NCBI GenBank assembly: GCA_036852015.1
Contig: JAANDG010000148.1
Span: forward strand, 62,001 to 126,000
Origin: Pelodera strongyloides
Lineage: Eukaryota; Nematoda; Chromadorea; Rhabditida; Rhabditidae
DNA length: 64,000 nucleotides
Reading direction: 5' to 3'
The translations under genes were made by a program, and so were the position numbers. This document shows positions 59,283-64,000 of the stretch, piece after piece. How positions within the stretch are numbered: the stretch's first letter is position 1; each line of letters opens with the position of its first letter. The notes beneath the pieces were generated by a model. It was not told the DNA's origin. It searched no databases and worked only from the letters and a program-made list of their open reading frames with translations.

Positions 59283-59967
59283 TTGTAAAGGGCTAGCCGA
59301 TCGAGCTTAAACTTCACCCAGATGGGTAACAGGCCACGCCGAATCGATCTACGCTATCAGTATTATCAAATTATCGATTTTTTTTTCAAAATTTTTCAAG
59401 CTTCGAAAAGGGTTCTGGTCACCCAATTTCGCTGAACCTTCTTCCCAAGGGGGTAAAAAAAACTAAGCGTAACTGATCTAAATAGTTAAAGCCAATGTTT
59501 TCTGTCTGTTTTCTATTTATTGATTTTCAAGTAAAGTCTAGAGTCTACATAAGGCTTCGGTTCATGTTCAGAGTGGTAAGGAGAGGATGCATGGAGGGGC
59601 TTGTAGAGTGGAAAGGAAACGCAGTGTATGTTCACGACTGTGACCAGCCCTCACAGTGCCTATTCTTTAAATTCTACTGATTGATTGTCGTTTACGACTA
59701 GCCGGGTGTACCCTGAAGACGGAAAATCAATAAATAGATGATTTGACCGAACATTTTGGCTTAGATCGATTGTTACTAATCAGTGTGGGGTCAGTTACCC
59801 CTTTGGGAAGAAGGTTCAGCGAAATTGGGTGACCAGAACCCTTTTTGAAGCTGAAAAAAAAATTGAAAAAAATCGATAATTTGATAATACTGATAGCGGA
59901 GCTCGATTCGGCGTGGCCTGTTATCCATCTGGGTGAAGTTTAAGCTCGATCGGCTAGCCCTTTACAA
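59283..59967. mobile_element. Large fold-back element between the Scm copies
   Basis: Left arm about 59283-59456 and right arm about 59795-59967 are near-perfect inverted repeats of about 173 bases. Tips are GTAAAGGGCTAGCCGATCGA and its complement; inner ends are GGGAAGAAGG-like. The 338-base spacer has a 61-codon open frame of no recognisable family and no transposase motif. It is probably a non-autonomous fold-back DNA element. A run of G residues lies just to its left. Confidence 0.9.
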
Positions 59968-59982
59968 ATTTTTTTTGGGTAT

Positions 59983-60269
59983 TTGGCAGGATAACACACT
60001 CTCAGAATTCAACTCTACATTGATTGCATAATAGAATTCCTAAAAAGTTTACGCTCACGTACACGAATGAAAAATATTCGCACCAATTAATCTATAAGCT
60101 GCGCAAACGACCGTATATCTCTGTCGCTGAAATTGTTGTTCGTATTTGTGACACAGGCCTGACCGTTTCAATCGATATTCAGTTTCCTCCGTTGTTTTTT
60201 TCGATTCGGTATTGTACGTTTTATCTATCCATGGATTAGCTTTTGTTGTTACGTTTATTCTTATTTAGT
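59983..60269 (+). promoter_or_regulatory. Duplicated upstream region of Scm copy 2
   Basis: Aligns with 50798-51096. It starts about 16 bases from the right end of the fold-back element and ends TTTAGT immediately before the ATG, as in copy 1. Confidence 0.6.
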
Positions 60270-63200
60270 ATGTCCGAAAGAACAGACTCTAATAAGGACG
60301 AAACTGCTACTTCCACCTCAGAAGCCATGACGGAGGCTACCCAGGTATTATTTTTTCTTGTGTCTTTTTTAAAACATTTCAATAATTATCTTCTTAATGT
60401 ATTGAACAGTGAGGTGAAAACGCTGATTGCTATATGCCAGACCAACGTTACTTTCAGTTCAACTGGGATGCGTACATGAAAGAGTTTGGATTCGAAGCTG
60501 CTCCCGATATTTGCTTCTTTCAAACTCCGGAACCTCCCAAGAACAAATTCGAAATTGGGCGCAAGCTGATTGTGCCCGATCCCAGAGGTATGTAGTGAAC
60601 GTTTATAGTTTATAAACGGTCAAAATTAGAATCAAATAGGGTTCGAACGCAATTTTTATTGTAATTACACTGTAAATTACACAATACAGTATGCTGTAAA
60701 TACAGGATCAAGGGACATGAAATCGCTTCAGAGAAGCTTTGTCTTCTATCAATAAGGCGAACATTCCGACCAAGCAGTTCTGATGTATCTGGGAATCTGG
60801 GAAGAGAGATATTTTTATTTAGAATTTGAATATAATTTTCGTTCCTTTTTCAGGTGGTAATGTGGATTGTCTGGGCAGTATTCAACAGAGTCATGCTGCT
60901 TGGGTTCAGATCCGTCTGGAAGGAGCCGTGGATCCCTATTCCTATTATAGATGGGTGATGTGCGACGACCAGGGAATAAAACCCATTTCGTATGTAACTT
61001 TTTGTTTACACAGTCACACGTTTCCCGAACTCTTGGCCTAAGAACTATAATCACGACAACTATACATTTCATTTGGTTGTTAACTCCAACTTGCATGCAA
61101 AAATATGGTTGTTAACGAAAGTTATGACCAATTATATATATTTTTGCATAATCACCTCGTGTCTGCGCGGAAGGGTTAACGTCGTGCTTCCCCGCGGGGT
61201 GGGATTAAGTTGTGTATAAAACTACCGGTTTACGCACTGTCTTCGAAAATCCACATTGTCTAGACGAGAAATGGTGCAGGCGTTAAACGGCAGTGAAAAA
61301 AAATTGTTTCTCGGAAAGTGTCGTCGTTGAAGTTTTTGCAGTTTTTGTTTCATTGTGCCTGAAACTAATGAAAATACACAGTAAATAAGGACTGTTTCTC
61401 TGTAAATAGAGGGAAATATCAAACAACTATTTTTCAGCATTAACTCATGAGTTCCCAAACTGGGCATTTTGCTGACATACTTCACTCTTAGATCTTTCTG
61501 GTTAGCTCAACGTCGTTGAGTGTAGGGCAAGCGCTTTTCTAAAAAAAAATTGTCTATACTATATACTTTTACCTATAAGGTTGAAAATTCGCTATAATGG
61601 TGGATGGGCGTATTGGCGTATTTTTAGATCATGCGGGTACCGTAGCAGTTTTAGTGCATATTATTCTATCTACCGCAAAATTTGTCCCGTTGATTGATAT
61701 TGCCCTCTTTTTACAGGAACAGACCTTATTTACTGTGCACTTTCACTAGATTCAGGCACAATGAAGCCCAAACTCAACTTTCAAGGTTTCACGACGACAC
61801 TTTACGAGAAACGATTTTTTTCACTGCCGTTTAACACCTGCACCATTTCTCACGTAGACAATTTGTATTTTCGATGTCAATGCGCCGCCAGCCAGCCGCA
61901 GAGCGCACCCCCCAGCCAGCCGCCCAGCGCACGAGCGCACCCCCCAGCCAGCCGCGTAGTGGTAGTGGGCCAAAAAGAAGGGGCGGCGCGCTGCGCTGTT
62001 GCTGTTGAGGACCAGCGAATTGGCTAGTATGAGTGGTTCGGTTCAAATACTTCTACGTCACGTACGTTGACTGCTGGAATACAGTTATCACTATAATTTC
62101 ACTGTATTGACTTGTTAGCAGGGGCGACCTCTCAGGCGTCAATCCACCCGTTGGATACATTCACGATGTGAGGGGTTATCACAAATGGTTGGAACAACAA
62201 CTGTCGGAAGTCGATGGAGCGAATACAAAGGCCGATGTAGAATGGTTTTGCCCGGTAGGCACACATGTTTATTATTATTTTGTTTGAATTTTACGCAGAT
62301 GTACTACAAAAAAGAAAATAACTGCGCAATAGTTATTTTGGTGAAATATTTCACTGCGGATATCTTCATGCTGGTATACTTATAATTTCATCTTCTAGAT
62401 AAATGAAACGTATCGTCCTGCAAAAAATCTCTTCAAAGTTGGTCAAAAATTGGAATGTGTTGATACTCTCAACTTCAGTGAAACTCCACATGTGGCTACT
62501 ATCACGAAGGTAGACAAGGTAGGTCTAATGTACTTTTCTGCATATACTTGCAGTTGGGTGCATCATTTTGGATATATTGTTTTGGGGCACAAGTCAGTGC
62601 ACGAACTCGCACATGCGTTACGCCCACGTTAGGTGAGGACGCAATTGTATAACTCAGTGATAAATGGTTTTGTACTGTGTTCCCTATGGCAGGCCTTCTC
62701 CACCCACAGCTAACCACATAGATTGTGGTTTATGATCTGATTTTAAAGGGACGCTTATCACCTTTTTGTCCCTTTTGTATACGTTGTGTTTTTGTTATCT
62801 GAGTAGTATGTAGAACATAGTGTTGGAAAAATCGTACAAAAAAAGCTGATTTCACCGAGCTATTCACCGAAGAAAAATGTTGCTCCTAGACCAAGCACCA
62901 CATTTAGCCAAAAAACCCCAAATGTTATAATGCCTGCGAGATATGCGGCCACTTAATTGGTGGCTAACGTCAGCCGAGTCATCAGCATGACCACACCATA
63001 TTGGGCAATTGTGGTAGGATTACGGTATTGGACTGGACTTTGAACACTATTTTTCCTCACCATTTTACTCGCTTTAAAACGCAAGTATATAAAAGGGACA
63101 AAAAGGTGACCGCGTCCCTTCAAGCGGTTTTTCGTAAATGGTCTAATCGTCTTAATCAGCTTTTCATTAGGCGTGGCATGGCTATTAGGCTAATTGCTGT

Positions 63201-64000
63201 GTACCGGCCTCATGTCAACATAAGTTTATTTTAGCACACAGTCACGGTTCATTTTGATGGATGGAAGAGCTTATATGATATTGTGGAACCATTTGACAGT
63301 CGGTCGGTTTCTTTGCTTCCTTTAATTTGTACAATACTGCACTGTCTGGTTTTATCGAAACAGAGGAGTGATTATATATGGGTCCTCTCCTTCATTTTCA
63401 TTCATTTTCACGGGCTCCATAGGGAGAACGGTGAGGTAGCGGTACCAATATACCATTTCCTTCCCCTCTCATCGTATAAAAACACATCCAGACATATAAT
63501 ACATACGATTTGTTTCAGAAACCTTTTCCCCGTCGGCTGGAGTAAGAAAGCTGGGCTGGAAGTTGGTTACCCGTCTCTTAAACAGGTCAAAGGTATCTTT
63601 GTTGCTTCATTTTGTTTTTGCTTTTTGATCCAATATTTATGGAATGGATTCTCATCAGCAGAGGGAGCAAAGCAGCCGCGACGAGGCGCGTCATCTCATC
63701 ACGAGTGTACCCTCACGGTTTTTATTTGAGCAACCCAGGAAGTTGTACTCGGTTTTTTTTTGTGTGTAACGCAGTCGAAGGGGAGGGATGGAGGAATTCA
63801 ATATTCAACCCCTTCGGGCCTGGGTGGCGCATTGGAAACTATTGGTTATTTACGTGAAATTAGTCATATTTTTATACATTTTGCGCTTGCTTAAAAGCAT
63901 TTGGCCTCGGCCTGAATTCAAGGCGTATGACCCTGGGCCCTTAGGCCCCTCGTATCAGCCTTAGCTCCCGGGTTCATGGGGAAAATCGATTATATAGTAG
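60270..64000 (+). CDS. Scm: Scm Polycomb protein, tandem copy 2 (partial, runs off edge)
   Basis: Visible exons: 60270-60344, 60458-60587, 60854-60989, 62122-62254, 62399-62518, 63235-63302, 63519-63592. The model therefore ends at 63592 in this window and must continue beyond 64000. Exon sizes and phases equal copy 1 except exon 3, which has two extra codons (GAVDPYSYYRW against GTDNSDDRW). MBT repeat 1 (FNWDAYMKEFGFEAAPDI) and MBT repeat 2 (VTVHFDGWKSLYDIV, LFPVGWSKKAG) are intact, with no stop or frameshift. Exons are highly similar to copy 1 while introns differ in length and sequence, so both copies look selected for function. SLED and SAM domains would lie to the right of the window. 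Confidence 0.93.

Noticed and set aside
59495..59680. 61-codon frame in the spacer of the fold-back element
   Set aside because: No transposase or other recognisable motif, and too short to be the element's enzyme.

Overview
This is a piece of an animal nuclear genome. All the recognisable genes are split into many short exons joined by GT...AG introns, many of whose acceptors are T-rich and end in TTTCAG or TTTTAG. The sequence is AT-rich and full of small inverted-repeat transposons and tandem repeats. The intron style and an ammonium transporter closely resembling invertebrate AMTs suggest a nematode-like or other ecdysozoan animal. That placement is inference; I cannot name the species. 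No operon, plasmid, phage, CRISPR or tRNA signal was seen.

Layout. 1-5.2 kb: plus-strand fragments of an unrecognised gene, including a tandemly duplicated exon (2433-2556 and 3273-3372). 5.2-27 kb: mostly non-coding, with miniature transposons, hairpins, a (TA)n tract and one possible small secreted protein (20998-21216). 27.1-33.6 kb, minus strand: a 13-exon ammonium transporter (Amt family). 35.2-40.2 kb, plus strand: 'gene A', 18 exons, lysine/glutamate-rich, unrecognised. 41.4-48.7 kb, minus strand: 'gene B', a convergent paralogue of gene A with matching intron phases and matching terminal domains. 51.1-58.2 kb, plus strand: a 20-exon Sex-comb-on-midleg (Scm) Polycomb protein with two MBT repeats, a SLED domain and a C-terminal SAM domain. 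60.3 kb to the right edge: a second tandem Scm copy, of which the first seven exons are visible.

The amt gene and gene A are divergent across about 1.5 kb and may share control sequence. Genes A and B point at each other with about 1.2 kb between their stop codons. Both Scm copies lie on a tandem duplication of about 9.2 kb that includes about 290 bp upstream of the start codon. A large fold-back element ends within about 20 bp of the duplication edge.

The most novel item is the A/B family. It has a conserved N-terminal part (FWEHxM, TVFEQI, KLKWK motifs), a fast-changing K/E-rich middle built from duplicated in-frame exons, and a conserved C-terminal part ending in PQYxPxxWGG. I do not recognise it as any named family. 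Exon models were assembled by eye from splice sites, frame continuity and A/B or Scm1/Scm2 comparison. Junctions that did not close in frame are stated in the entries.
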